Assembly: GCA_028551475.1 (NCBI GenBank)
Contig: CM052358.1
Coordinates: forward strand, 21,540,853 to 21,604,852
Direction of reading: 5' to 3'
Length of the DNA: 64,000 nucleotides
Origin: Casuarina equisetifolia
Lineage: Eukaryota; Streptophyta; Magnoliopsida; Fagales; Casuarinaceae
Under the pieces are notes generated by a model that did no database searches, was not told where the DNA came from, and worked only from the letters and a program-made list of their open reading frames with translations. Shown piece after piece: positions 34,575 through 45,499 of the stretch (position 1 is its first letter; every line of letters begins with the position of its first letter). The position numbers were made by a program, and so were the translations under genes.

Positions 34575-35632
34575 TAACCCTTAGAAAGTGTAAAGTATAT
34601 TGTCTTGGACACAACCCACTACAGTTAAAGAGTTATGAGGGTTTCTTGGATTAATAGGGTGTTGTAGGAGGTTTGTTACGAATCACGGGTAGATCACTTA
34701 ACCCTTGCTGCAATTGTTAAGGAAAGGAGGATTCCAATGGATTAAGAGAACTTAGAAAGCATTTCATGAGTTAAAGTAGACCATGAGTTTGACATTGATA
34801 TTAGCTCCAATGAACTTTAATAAGCCATTTATGGTAGAGATTGATGCAAGTTATGGAGGTATAAAAGCAGTTTTGGTGCAAGAAGGAAAAACTATTACTT
34901 ATTTAAGTAAAGCTTCATAGCAAAAACATTTAGGGTTGTCTACATATAAGAAAAAACTCTTAGCCATTATGCTGGCTATGCAAAAATGGAGGCCTTATCT
35001 ACTTGGTAATTGCTTCATTATAAGGACCGATCATTCTAGCTTGAAACTTTTATTGGAATAACAAGTTTTTACATTAGCATAACATAAGTGGCTTACTAAG
35101 TTTTTAGGCTTTGATTATAAAATATAATATCATCAAGAAATGAGAACAGGGTATCATATACACTTTCTAGGCTTCCACTAAAGGCTAAACAAGTAAAGCT
35201 TCATCATGTTTTTGTGTTACAGCCATGTTAGGTTCAAGGGGTGATCTAGAGTTATGAAAGGGACAATCAATTATAGCCTATTTTAGAAAGTCTTGTTGTG
35301 GATTCATATAGTTAGTTAGGGTATGCTCTTAGCAATGGGGTTAAGATATAATGGTAGAATAGTAATAGGGAAAATGGCAACCTTAATGGAGCAAATCATC
35401 TAGCTCTTGCATGCTTTTGGGGTAGGAGGACATTCAGGAATGTCTAGCACACTTAAACGCATTCAACAACAATTTTATTGGCCAACGATGAAGTAGATGG
35501 TAACTACTTGTGTTTCTAAATGTAATGTTTGTCAAAGGTATAATTTAGAAAGAGTACCATACCTAGGATTGTTATAGCCATTACATGGTCCTTAACAAGC
35601 ATGGTAAAAGATTAGCATGGATTTTATTAAAG

Positions 35633-35637
35633 GATTA
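35633..35637. other. Target-site duplication GATTA
   Basis: gatta precedes the solo LTR and is repeated at 37357-37361. Removing one copy with the LTR restores the integrase reading ...GLPRSEGK. Confidence 0.9.
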
Positions 35638-37356
35638 TGTTTGGTGACATTCTACATGCAAGTGTATATGTCAAACAAGTAATATAATGATAAGTATGAG
35701 TATCGTCCCACAAAGATTGATGTTTACCAAACTAATTAATTACTAATGGTGAATAAACTCTAGAGTTTATCTAGGCAATTGAAATGATAGGACATTGAAT
35801 AAATGGCTAAATTTAACCTAAATTTGATAAACGAAATATGCTAGAGCATCCGATTTTACCCAATTACTATATACGAATGTAGATTATTCATGCTAGTAAG
35901 ATTAATTCTACTTATGTGATGGTAAAATCTCCTAATTTATTCAATATCCTATGTCTAGGTATAACAAATCTACTTAGCTTATTAACTCACTTATTTCTAC
36001 CCATAAATTAAATGAACTAAGTGCATTAAGATTTGTGAATATTCCAGTTTACACCTAAAGCCACACAAATCATATGGTATATGTTTATTTATATTAATCT
36101 ATGGTTGCATATTACAAGAAGCAACTGCATGTTATCTCATGTCGGTCTCTAACATGTAAATCATATCATTAAAGTGGTAGTTAGTCACCTAACAGCATTA
36201 AACTCCGTAATATGCAACATCACAATTATAAAATGTCTTACAAATTATAAATAATCATAACATTCATATGTCATAATCAAGTTCCATCATAGCTCTAACA
36301 CAATAAACTAAAACAACATATTTGCACAAACTAAATCAGTGAAAAAACGTGAACAAAATATTCTGTAAATTAAAAACATTAAAGCTATCACCAAAATGTC
36401 TTTAAATCACAAAAGGATTGCACAAATTTGCACATCAGGGGGTAAGAAGGTTCACTCTAAAAAGGGGACGAAATAAGGAACACACACACACCATCACGTG
36501 CTTTTGCACATGTAATCATGCATCGTCATTCACCGTTACCTACTACTACCGTCTATCGGCATCCACCGACAATCTTCACAGAAACTTCCAAAAAATGCTA
36601 AAGAGGGCAATTGGAGTGCCGATCTGTCAAGATTTTACTCAAAATCGCATTAGAAATGCATTGATCTAGATGAAGAGGTTTAAACGACGTTTGCCATTCT
36701 TCATCGAAAAACCACCAGAAACTGCTCAAAATAGGTCAGAAACTCCTTTAGATGGCTGGAATTGCTTAGATCTTGTCAGGCTATGCACAGATCATCGAAG
36801 AAAAAAGGTTTAAGGTTTCTCGTCAAAAAAGAACGTTTGTGGTCTGTTATCACATGACTGTCGCGTCTTATGCCTGAGATGCTTCTTTGAGCTCCGGCGA
36901 GATCCCCTATCGCCTCTCTGCTCTCTCTGGTTTAGCACTCTGCTCACTCTTTTGTTTTCTCTCTCTCACTCTCCTACTATTTTGTTAATTGGCCTCTATT
37001 GTCTCCACACGACAATTGCCTGATAGTTGCTCCCCCATAGGTCCCTCTCTTTTTTGTCCAAAGCCCACCAAAATGGCCTCTGTCTAAGCCCACGAAGAAC
37101 AGTCTCTTTTCTCGACCAAAAGCCTTTTTCTATTTTGTTCTTCCTTTTTCCTCTGTGTATTGTATGCATAGTTGGCCTTTTGCTCTTTTCTTTCAATATT
37201 TTGCTTCATTTCTTTTGTTTTTCTACTCTTTTAGGTTTGTTGCATTAAATAATAAAATATACATAAATACAATTAAATACAAATATAATCTAATAAAAAC
37301 TATATTAAATATAAACTAAAATACTAATAATAACTTTATAAAATATAGAGTTATCA
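35638..37356 (-). repeat. Solo LTR (1.7 kb) inside Gypsy integrase
   Basis: Plus strand tgtttggtgacattctac...tatagagttatca, same family and direction as 31451-32687 and 60153-61509. It is the longest of the three; much of 36400-37250 (including open frame 36418-36669 and the pyrimidine-rich 36890-37230) has no close counterpart in the shorter copies. Flanked by perfect GATTA. Confidence 0.88.
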
Positions 37357-38410
37357 GATTACCAAGAAGTGAAGGGAAAGATACCATTATGGTCGTGGTG
37401 GATCATTTCACCAAATACACTCATTTCATGGGATTGTGTCACCTTTTTTCTACTTCTTAAATGGTTGTACTTTTTATGGATGAAGTAGGCAAACTACATG
37501 GTATTCCTTCCATCATTGTGAGCAATCAAGATGCTTTATTTATTAGTAAATCTAGGAAGAGTTATTCAAGATTTTAGGGGTTAAATTTCATTAGAGCATA
37601 ACTTACCATCCTCAGATTGACAATTAAATAGAAAGGGTTAATCAATGTTTGGAGTAATATTTAAGGTGTTCTAGTAGCGAGAAGCCAAAACATTAGCATT
37701 CTTGGCTAGCATTAGCAGAATGGTGATATAATACCAATTATCACTTTTCTCTACAAATGATTCCCTTTGAAGCCTTATATGAATATAAACCAAGCCAACC
37801 TCCTTATCACAATTTTGGGCATGCCTAGGATGATTCTGTTAGAGATTTTTTATAGGAACGTGTTCAAAGGGTGCAATTGATTCAGTCTCATCTGTAGGAA
37901 AGTTAGGCTTGAATGGAAGCTTATGCCAATAAAAGAAAATACAATGTGAGTTTGCTATTGGCAATTCTATATATTTGAAGATTTAGCCTTACTGCCATTA
38001 CTCTTTATCCTAAAGAAGAGATTATAAGTTGTCCCTTCATTATTATAGTCCTTTTATGATCACCCAAAGGATTAGGAAAGTAGCATATAAGTTAGCTTTG
38101 CCTTCTGAAGCTACTATTCACCTTATATTTCACGTGTTATAGTTGAAGAAGGCTAATGGTAGAAAATGTAAGATGTATCTAGGAGTTCAATTGATTGATG
38201 GGGAAGGCAGGTTACTAGTAAAGCCAGTCAAGGTGTTAGACCATCATATTATGAGGAAAGGAGATAAAACTAGGTGTAGATCTCTTGATTCAATGGTAAG
38301 AGAATCCAGAGTGTAGTCATACTTGGGAAGATGTGGAATATATCCAAAGACAATTTCCAACATTTAACATCAATCCTTGAGGACAAGGATTTTGTGGAAG
38401 GGTAGGTATT

Positions 38411-38830
38411 GTCATGAATGGTGTGTTTGAGAAAGGTAGAAAAGGAACTGTGTGGGTCTTTAATCAATATAGTGCATTGAAATAAGGGCAAATTAGTCTT
38501 TTTAGACTTAGGGATGCAGAAGAAAATAAAGAGCTATGGTGTAGCTAGTGTTTGGAGAATTCAACCATCTATGTTCCTGTTTTGGTGAGTTCAAATTGTG
38601 GTTTAGTTTAGGAACTTTTCCTTGTTCTTATGGTTTGTATTATGGATTGTGAACAAATGTTATGGTGTATTGGAACTTTGGTGATCTTTTAGTTGCTATG
38701 CCGTTAGATTTTAAGTAGAAATTTAGTTATCTCTCTATTGAAATTTCCTTATTCTTACATTTAATTAATCTAGATGCAAAATTTTCCTATTTAAACACTA
38801 CGCAAAGATTCAAAAGCCTAAGATTATGTG
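38411..38830 (+). repeat. Probable 3' LTR of the Gypsy element
   Basis: Begins tgtcatgaatgg right after a purine-rich stretch (gtggaagggtaggtat) that follows the chromodomain, and could end at gattacaaca (38830) where the minus-strand Copia starts. No second copy was found, so the boundaries are inferred. The last part could instead be the start of the neighbouring Copia's LTR (TGTTGTAATC on the minus strand). Confidence 0.5.
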
Positions 38831-40595
38831 ATTACAACAAATCCAATCTAAATCCAAAAAAGATTTCTGGTCGGCTGAATGGCAAGGGTACAAATGAATG
38901 CAAATGAGATGCTGGGTCATACCCGAGTCTACAAGTCGATAATTCCCTGGTCTTGATAATTCCCTCCTGAATCTTGTCTTTTGTAAAATGATAGTCTACT
39001 TCAATATGTTTTATCCTTTCATGAACTATAGGATTTGTTGTAAGCTTTAAGGTGACATCATTGTCATAGAATAATAATGTGGGACCCTTAATTGAAATTC
39101 CTAGATCATAGAGTAAACCTCTTAGCCAAATGACTTCACATGTAGTCTTCACCATAGCTCGATATTCTAATTCAACAGATGATAAGGAGATTGTAGATTG
39201 TTTCTTAGTTTTCGAAGACATAAGAGAATTTCTTAATTTGATGCAAAAACTTGTCGTTAATCATCGACTCATGAGACAAGTAGTATAGTTAGTGTCACAA
39301 TAGTTATCATTTCCATGTTATAGTGCCTAGATAAAAAAAATTCCAAGTCCTGGACATCCTTTCAAGTATTTTACAACTTTTAGGACCACATTCATGTGTG
39401 ACTACTTGGGGGCATGCATGAACTGATTGAGGATTTGTACAGTATAACATATATCTAGCCTCATTATGGTGAGGTAAATGAACTTCCCAACTAAATGTTG
39501 GTAGGTAAAAGGATCTTTTAGTGGGGGATCCTTATCCAACGTTGATATTCCCACATCATACTCAGGGGCCGTAAGGCTTAAATTATGCTTAAAAGGAATG
39601 ACTACAGGCTTGTAACTAGAGAGATCGTCGTCAGATATGATTTTCAAAACAAACTTATGCTGACTGAGACAAATCCCTTTATCTAAATGTGTGATTTTAA
39701 TGCCCAAATAATACTTAGGGGGACCCAAAATCCTTGATGTGAAATGTGGAATGTAAGTATCCCTTGAAACAGTTAATAACATCCAAATGATTGCCCATTA
39801 TCAATATATCATCCACGTATATAAGTAAATAGATGGAGGAGGTACCATTTTTCCATGTGAACAGAGCATAGTCATGTCGGAATTGTCTAAAGCATGAGGA
39901 GATAAGAGCAGAAGTAAACTTAACATACCATTGTTGGGAAGCTTGCTTGAGACCATAAAGGGACTTACAAAGATGACATACCCCAAGACTCCCCTTATTT
40001 TTGTAAGCCAAGAGGAAGGTCCATGTAGATCTCCTCCTCCAAATCACCATGAAGGAAAGCATTCTTAACATCTATCTTGTGAAGAGATTGGTCATGAATA
40101 GCAACAACAGCTAGAAAGGAATGAACAGTGCCTTCTTTGGCCATAAGAGAGAAAGTATCCTAATAATCAAATCTTTCCTTTTGCATATAGCCCTTGACAA
40201 CTAAATAAGCCTTGTAACATTTAACAAAACCATTAACACAATATTTGATATTGTAAACCTACTTGCAACCAATAAGGCTATAATGAAGAAGCTAAGGTAC
40301 AACATCCCAAGTGCGATTGTCAGTGAAAGCATGCAACTTAGCTTCCATGGCCTATTACCAGCGGGGATTAGTGCCAGCTTCCTAATAAGAGGAAGGCTTT
40401 ATGTCCAAAGAGATGTGACTAATACAACAAAAATGTGTAGGAGAGAGGCGAGCAAAACTGACATAGAAGGTAATCGGATAGTGAAATCTAGTTTCTGCCA
40501 TAAAAGAGCAAATATAATCCTTGGTCCAAGTAAGGGGCTGAGTGGCACAACTCGAGCAGTGTGGAGCAATATCATAATTATATGTCATTTAACAG
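38831..40595 (-). mobile_element. Dead Copia element (minus), RT and RNase H part
   Basis: Minus-strand Copia pol, 3' half. Order is the region before RT (40382-40588: HYPITFYVSFARLSPTHF), then the RT start ([19 protein letters not shown] near 40030-40090) and CKSLYGLKQASQQWYVKF. The catalytic YVDDILI follows (about 39800-39820), then GPPKYYLGIKITHLDKGICL. RNase H comes last (38832-39221: ISLSSVELEYRAM, CEVIWLRGLLYDLGI, FYDNDVTLKLTTNPIVHERI). The YVDD motif is intact, but frameshifts (one near 39720-39780) and stops break the polyprotein. Gag, protease and integrase are absent, as are recognisable LTRs. Confidence 0.88.
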
Positions 40596-40599
40596 GTTT

Positions 40600-41560
40600 A
40601 TCCTCAGTTGTAATTAACAATATTACAATTCCCAAGCATAAGTTTTTTCTTCTTTCTCTGTCAAAGCATTGCTTAAACCATTGTAAGCTTTCACCTCCAC
40701 CACACTTTACATTACTTGGGAAGAGAATATGGTGGGATAGCGTCCTCAGTGTGGGTGGACTTACGTGACACGATGATTCTTCTTGGTCCCTATGGGGTTT
40801 ATGGTGCATTGGCCTTGAATGAAAAGATAAAGAAAAGCTTTTTGCTACCTAATGTTCTTTTTTCACTTCGTGCACAGTTTTCTTAGCAACCTGGAAAGAC
40901 AAAGAGCTGTCCTGGCCTGCGAGGTTCAAAGTGATTTGGATAAGCATAAGACCTATGACCATTATCATGAGAATGCTCTTAAGGAAGGCAACACTTTGGC
41001 AATGGTGGATGCAGCAAAGGCCAAAGGTAAAGAAGGGGCAAAGATGTGATTATTCCATCAGGGTTACTTCGGAATATCAATGCAATGGTAAATTTAAAAA
41101 GGCACTAAGTTAGGTGCTTCAATGAAATGTTCTGGATGTCAAGGGTCTTGAATCAAAATCTCTATTAGACACCTTTGCCCATCTATGATAAGCAAATGTA
41201 GCATTGCTTGCAATTAGTGCAAGGGTGCTGCCTAGGCCATCAATGACAAGTATTGGCGCCCACAGTGTAAGAGAGAGAAGATTGTTTAGGAGAAGAAAGT
41301 TTTGGAAGGAAAAGCATCTGCAGAATGCACGGTGGACTAGGTTACCTTGAAACACTAGTTTGTTACTGTTGATCGTGAGAAGCCGATTAACGAAGACGTC
41401 TAAGGGAAGCATTTATATCACTAGAGTTGACACTTATTCTGAATCTTGAGAAACTTGTCAATCCAGAGGATTCATCTTTGTTTCGTGTAGATCTGATGAC
41501 AAGGCCTCCCATGCTCTCCATGCCTAGGATGGATGGGAATCTCCATTGTGGTCGAATATC
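40600..41560 (+). pseudogene. DnaJ-RRM chimeric pseudogene
   Basis: Same layout as 26885-27925 but continuing into an RRM. 40670-40860 is the shared 5' part. DnaJ pieces follow: VQSDLDKHKTYDHYHENALK and EG (40925-41000), a CSGCQG-equivalent (tgttctggatgtcaaggg, 41129), a later Cys-rich piece with EKIV-EKKVLE (41270-41310) and LQNARWTRLP (41317). From about 41400 it becomes EGSIYITRVDTYSES, then SRGFIFVSCRSDDKASHALH, an RRM with RNP1 (RGFIFV, consensus RGFGFV). Stops and frameshifts are present. It is the clearest evidence that the DnaJ and RRM pieces form one duplicated chimeric unit. Confidence 0.75.
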
Positions 41561-42399
41561 CATTCATTTTTTGTTTTTTATGTAAGTTTTTATTCCTATT
41601 AGCTATTAGATAAGCATATGATATAGGTTGGTTTTAGCTAGGAATTTGTAAAGCTCAAGTTTATATATATGTATCTAAGATATGATTATTTTTTTCAATC
41701 TTACTATTATTAGTCAAATTTGTTCTGGTATTGACTTTAAAAAGAAAAACAAAAAAACTAAAAGTGAAATAAAAGTTTATATATGCTCTTAGGAAATTTT
41801 GGAAAGTTTGGAATTTTTTTTTTGGCACAATACTAGGCATAAAATAGGGGAGATGCAAATTGTAGATTCTATGCCCCAACAAGACATGGATTAACACCTA
41901 GATCCATAGACAAACTCTGCATGAGAACTTCAAAATAAATGGGTTATGCTTGTTACACTCAGTTAGTTACTTTCACATCACATATATAATAATCGGAATG
42001 GGTAAGTCTTTCATAACACACTACATAACTTAACATGTCATAGAATGAGATGCATTGGTTTAATTTTAATTTGAACATGTTCTACATGGCCGTTCATGTT
42101 TTGAAATTGGTTTGTGGAGATGAAGACTAGACAAAAGAATCCATAGTTAAATTCTCTTCTTAAGCTGTAATGGTGACAATGAAATCACGAATGTTGATTT
42201 AGTACAATCAGCAATCCCAATTAGCAGCATTTATCCACTATGGCATATCTTTATGAAAGAAAATGGCAATCAAAGGAAACAACATCTAAGTTTTTGAACA
42301 ATAGCGGAAGAGAAGCTTACTCTTTTTTTATTCCATGAAGGGACAACAACTAGCAATTAAATTAGGGCAATTAAGAAGTCTTTAAAGTGTTAAGCTAAC
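41561..42399. other. Spacer with RLP-flank traces
   Basis: AT-rich. 42000-42060 (taagtctttcataacacacta) resembles the start of the RLP 3'-flank repeat. 42120-42165 matches 14690-14745. No gene seen. Confidence 0.35.
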
Positions 42400-42815
42400 A
42401 ATAAGCATTTCAAAAAATTATCTTAGTGGTAGCCTTCCTATTAACATTGGCCATTTGAAGTAGTTTTATGTGTTGGATCTTAGTGATAACAATTTCTCAA
42501 GGAATATTCTCGACTAAATAGCTGAGCTTACAAACTTAGAGGTACTAAACCTTTCTACAAATCAGTTAAGTGACATACATAATCAATTACTACTTTGGAT
42601 TTCTTGCCTTATTTTAGTGTTTCACACAATGATCTACGTGAACGAATACCATCAAATACTAAACTTCAGAGCTTTGATGCTTTTGCATACTAAGGCAATC
42701 TAGAACTTTGTGGACACCCTTTCCAACGTGTGCCGATAATGTTGAAAGCAAAAGAGACAAGTATATTCCATATGAGGAAGACAACGAGCAATCCTAATTT
42801 TTGTTGGTTTCCTTT
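42400..42815 (+). pseudogene. RLP pseudogene 2, C-terminal LRRs
   Basis: Readable pieces match the intact RLP around nucleotides 56960-57410: NYLSGSLPINIGHLK, then FYVLDLSDNNFS, IAELTNLEVLNLSTNQLS, a decayed SYLNVAYNHL region, LQSFDA, NLELCG-like and a start of the membrane segment (FVGFLCWG). Frameshifts and stops are numerous. N-terminal LRRs are missing. The same locus without most of this piece is present at 14640-14900. Confidence 0.8.
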
Positions 42816-43059
42816 GCTGGGGCATGAATCAATGCATGTGCTTTTCTTACCTTAATGTGCTAACTCCTTGATGGTCGTGTCTCTTCACCTTTGTTGCCTT
42901 CTCTTAAGACTCAAAGTTTCATACATTTGGGTTCCTTTAGTATAGTTCCTCTTGTAAAGTATAGTAAATTATCTGGTATGTATGTACATAAGCAGGAACT
43001 AGTTGCATTCACTAACATCAAGGAAGAACGTGCAATTTAAGAGATTGCACCTCATAATT
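42816..43059. other. RLP pseudogene flank
   Basis: 42820-42960 is shared with 14775-14890. No gene seen. Confidence 0.35.
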
Positions 43060-43392
43060 GAGTTTTGAATTTCTACATTGATTGGGCTTTAAACTCCTAA
43101 CATGATTAAGTTTTTTAACTTTTGAAAAAAATTCAACAATAATAGAAAATCTAATAACAATCTCTTAAAGCCGAAGCCATCTTAACTCTTTTAACCTTGA
43201 CATTTTGATCATATTTTACTACATAATAAGCATCAAGTTCTTCATATTTATCCTTTTTCTCCTACCTCTATATGCTATATAAAAAAGATAAATTTAAGTG
43301 AATAAAGAAGAATTCAAATATTTTCTCATAAACATTGTATTATTTATTGTCTAAAATGGGTAAAATAATACTATAAAAAAAAAGAGTTATCA
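43060..43392 (-). repeat. Fragment of the Athila-type LTR
   Basis: Matches the part of the LTR next to its agttatca end (for example taataacaatc, acataataagcatca, gggtaaaataa, gagttatca) as in 32400-32687 and 61200-61509. The other two thirds of the LTR is missing. Confidence 0.75.
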
Positions 43393-44199
43393 TCGATCCT
43401 ATTTGTTTTGGAAGAAGTTGAGGATTTGATATTCAAAATATACTGTTGATACTCTTTTTAAGATTTTCCCACAGATATGTCTAATAAAAAGGTGCTAACA
43501 AAATAGATCATACAACTATCAAAACAATAGAGCACTAGTTGTCATTATAAGGTGCAATCGCTCCATGCTCGTCATGATTTCTTCTTCCCCCTTGGTATTT
43601 GTTGAGATTTTGTCCAAATTGGAAGTGGAATTTCATTCTTGGTGCCTTATAGGAGTTTGTGTTTCTATTTCCTCATGAGCACTTATAAGGGAATACCATT
43701 GGACTTACTTAATATGGTATCAAAGCAAGCTTTACTTTTCCTTCTAGGCTAATAGCCAAAGAAGCCTTCCATGTTGGTTGAATATCACTTCTAGGTATAG
43801 AAAGAGCTTTTTGGGATTTCATCTCACATTGGATGTGGGGTTTCATTTTTGAGGTCTTATATGTTGGTTTCTTTGTTCCCTCCATGAGCACTTGTAAGGG
43901 AATACCATTGGGCTTACTTAATAGTATCGAAAGATAAATGAAAATGAAGAAAGCCTACATTTTCAACTAATCCACCTATGGAACCTTTTGTAGTATGTAG
44001 TTTGATATCAATATCTTGCTTACATCTCCGAATAGTTGCACTTAATCTTCGGTGGTTGGGAGGGGAGTTGCCAAACTCACTAAAATGATTAAGATGTTTC
44101 AAAGGCAAAATCATCAGTCTTTTGTTTCTGTTTATGTTTCTATCTTAGCAAACTTTTTGTAACTCGATTTTAGTCCTCAAAAATATAAGTGTAATGGTA
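43393..44199. other. Region with two LTR tails and primer-like sites
   Basis: The sequence gagcacttataagggaatacc, tggacttacttaat, ggtatcaaagcaagc (about 43676-43728) is repeated as gagcacttgtaagggaatacc, gggcttacttaat, agtatcgaaaga (about 43887-43937). The first copy ends in a site close to the iMet primer sequence TGGTATCAGAGC. These look like two 3' LTR ends of another retroelement family. No coding region was found. Confidence 0.45.
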
Positions 44200-44480
44200 G
44201 CATTGAAATTTTACTTGTATAAATAACCTTCACTCATCCACGTGAGTTTCGTCTGAGGGAAGCTGATGATGTTTTGGACCTTAGGACTGGTATATCCAAA
44301 GGATTGGCCATTGTTGGTTATACTTTTAATGAGAAGGCTCTCAATGATCTCCAGGGCTTGGAAGGATTGATCTCTATGGTAGTCGAAGTAAGGTTGAACT
44401 ATGCTGATGAGAAGGCCTGGCCTATTGCTGATGATGCATCCCCCAAGGTTAGGGGATATCAAGCCCAACCCAGTATCTCT
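44200..44480 (+). pseudogene. RRM fragment fused to RLP pseudogene 3
   Basis: The open frame at 44274-44591 reads DLRTGISKGLAIVGYTFNEK, then LNDLQGLEGLI and VRLNYADEKAWP. It aligns with the RRM piece at 6655-6945 and, more loosely, with an RRM (RNP1 RSKGFGFV is ISKGLAIV here). Upstream (44235-44265) the shared ATCCACGTG and GTCTGAGGGAAG words confirm common origin. The shared unit tail ends near 44590 and LRR sequence of RLP pseudogene 3 begins directly after it. Confidence 0.55.
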
Positions 44481-44599
44481 TTATTTTTTCCAAAAAACAA
44501 ACTGTTTACAAAGCTAAATTTTCACCCAAAAAGAAAATATTTTAAGCTCAAAATTTCAAAGATTAGGTCAGAAGTTTTGCCCCTTAGCTAAAAACTGCA

Positions 44600-45310
44600 T
44601 CACAATTTCGATTCTTCGTGGGTTGTGTGCTCTTCCAAGATTCCTCCATTTAGATTTTTCTAGCAACCTCTTTTCAGGTGATTTTTCAACTTGTACCGCG
44701 CTAGCACCAGTTTTAGTAAAGGGTGGAAGAGAAAATCGTATTTTGAGTTTGCTGATTTTATAAATGGGCAAGGTTAGTCTTCGCAGTTCAAAGTGTTTCA
44801 TACATGAGACTAACAATATTGTTTGGAGTCAATGTTCAACCATTGTAGGCAATTTGATTATTATTTATAAATCATAACAAATATCAGGACTCACAAATCT
44901 GGAAATATTGGACTGCTCTTCAAATTAGTAGTCAGATAAAATACCAACATCACTCACTAGTTTACATTTCTTGTTTTATTTTAATGTTCTTATAATCAAG
45001 TAGATGGAGCAACATCATTAGGCTCCCAACTCTAGAACGTTGATGCCTCTGCGTATAAGGGCAGTCAAGAATTTTGCGGACACCATTTCCAGGGAGTTCT
45101 GGTATTGGAAAGAATAAACGAGAGACGAGTATCCCAAATGCGGAAGAGAGGCTTGGAATGACATGGTTTAAGTTTGCGGTTTATGTTTTTTTGTGGAGTC
45201 TCTACCCTTTACTTTTCAACTTTAAGTGGAGAGTCAAATATCTTTTATTTCCGGACAGTGTAAAAGGTTGTTTTTCTGTCACACTAGGAGGTTGTTTTAA
45301 CGAAGAATAA
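44600..45310 (+). pseudogene. RLP pseudogene 3, C-terminal third
   Basis: 44630-44760 encodes RLPRFLHLDFSSNLFSGDFS, then a LAPVLVKGGRENRILSL-like stretch. This matches the last LRR before the island (NLPRLFRLDLFGNLIYGEFP) and the island start (LVLVEGPRKSSYLSL) of the intact RLP. 44885-45100 holds decayed AELTNLEELD and GTQLQSFD equivalents. The end is an open stretch (45074-45310): MTWFKFAVYVFLWSLYPLLF, then NFKWRVKYLLFPDSVKGCFS, matching the membrane helix and the juxtamembrane WRVEYFRFLDTLKDWF. It has several frameshifts. Confidence 0.8.
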
Positions 45311-45480
45311 ACTTTAAGAACTTAAAGAAACTCACTCTTTTTTTTTTTTTTTTTTTTGGGTGAAAGGATTGGAGCATGGGTGTCAAGGTTGAGTCCTTTT
45401 GGTCTCATACTACTACTAACTCTGCTGGTCTATCACCGAGTTTATTAAAAAATCGACTCTTAGCAAACAAATATATCGAC
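45311..45480. other. T21 tract and flank
   Basis: An uninterrupted run of T (about 45337-45357) followed by gggtgaaaggattggagcat. It may be the poly-A tail of a short minus-strand retroposon, but no retroposon body could be recognised to its right. Confidence 0.35.
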
Positions 45481-45499
45481 TCTTATCTCTCTCCCGAAG

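Larger units (their letters stand above)
34575..38410 (+). mobile_element. Truncated chromovirus-type Gypsy element
   Basis: Ty3/Gypsy pol remains. The end of RT is at 34620-34690 (ELRGFLGLIG in a shifted frame). RNase H is at 34790-35130 (FNKPFMVEIDASYGGI; VLVQEGKTITYLSKAS; LAIMLAMQKWRPYL; TDHSSLKLLLE). The integrase zinc region is near 35420-35550 (HSGMSSTLKRIQQQFYWPTM; CNVCQRY). The integrase core is split by a solo LTR (DFIKGL at 35615, resuming PRSEGKDTIMVVVDHFTKY at 37357). A chromodomain-like end is near 38160-38390 (VKPVKVLDHHIMRKGD, then an EATWEDVE-equivalent). Gag, protease and most of RT are missing, and there are many stops. Confidence 0.85.

Noticed and set aside
36418..36669. 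Open frame inside the 1.7-kb solo LTR as a gene
   Set aside because: It lies within an LTR, has no motif, and is not shared by the other copies of the LTR.
45335..45360. T21 run as a transcription terminator
   Set aside because: In plant DNA a T tract alone is no evidence for termination of protein genes; no Pol III gene was found next to it. A retroposon tail or slippage is more likely.
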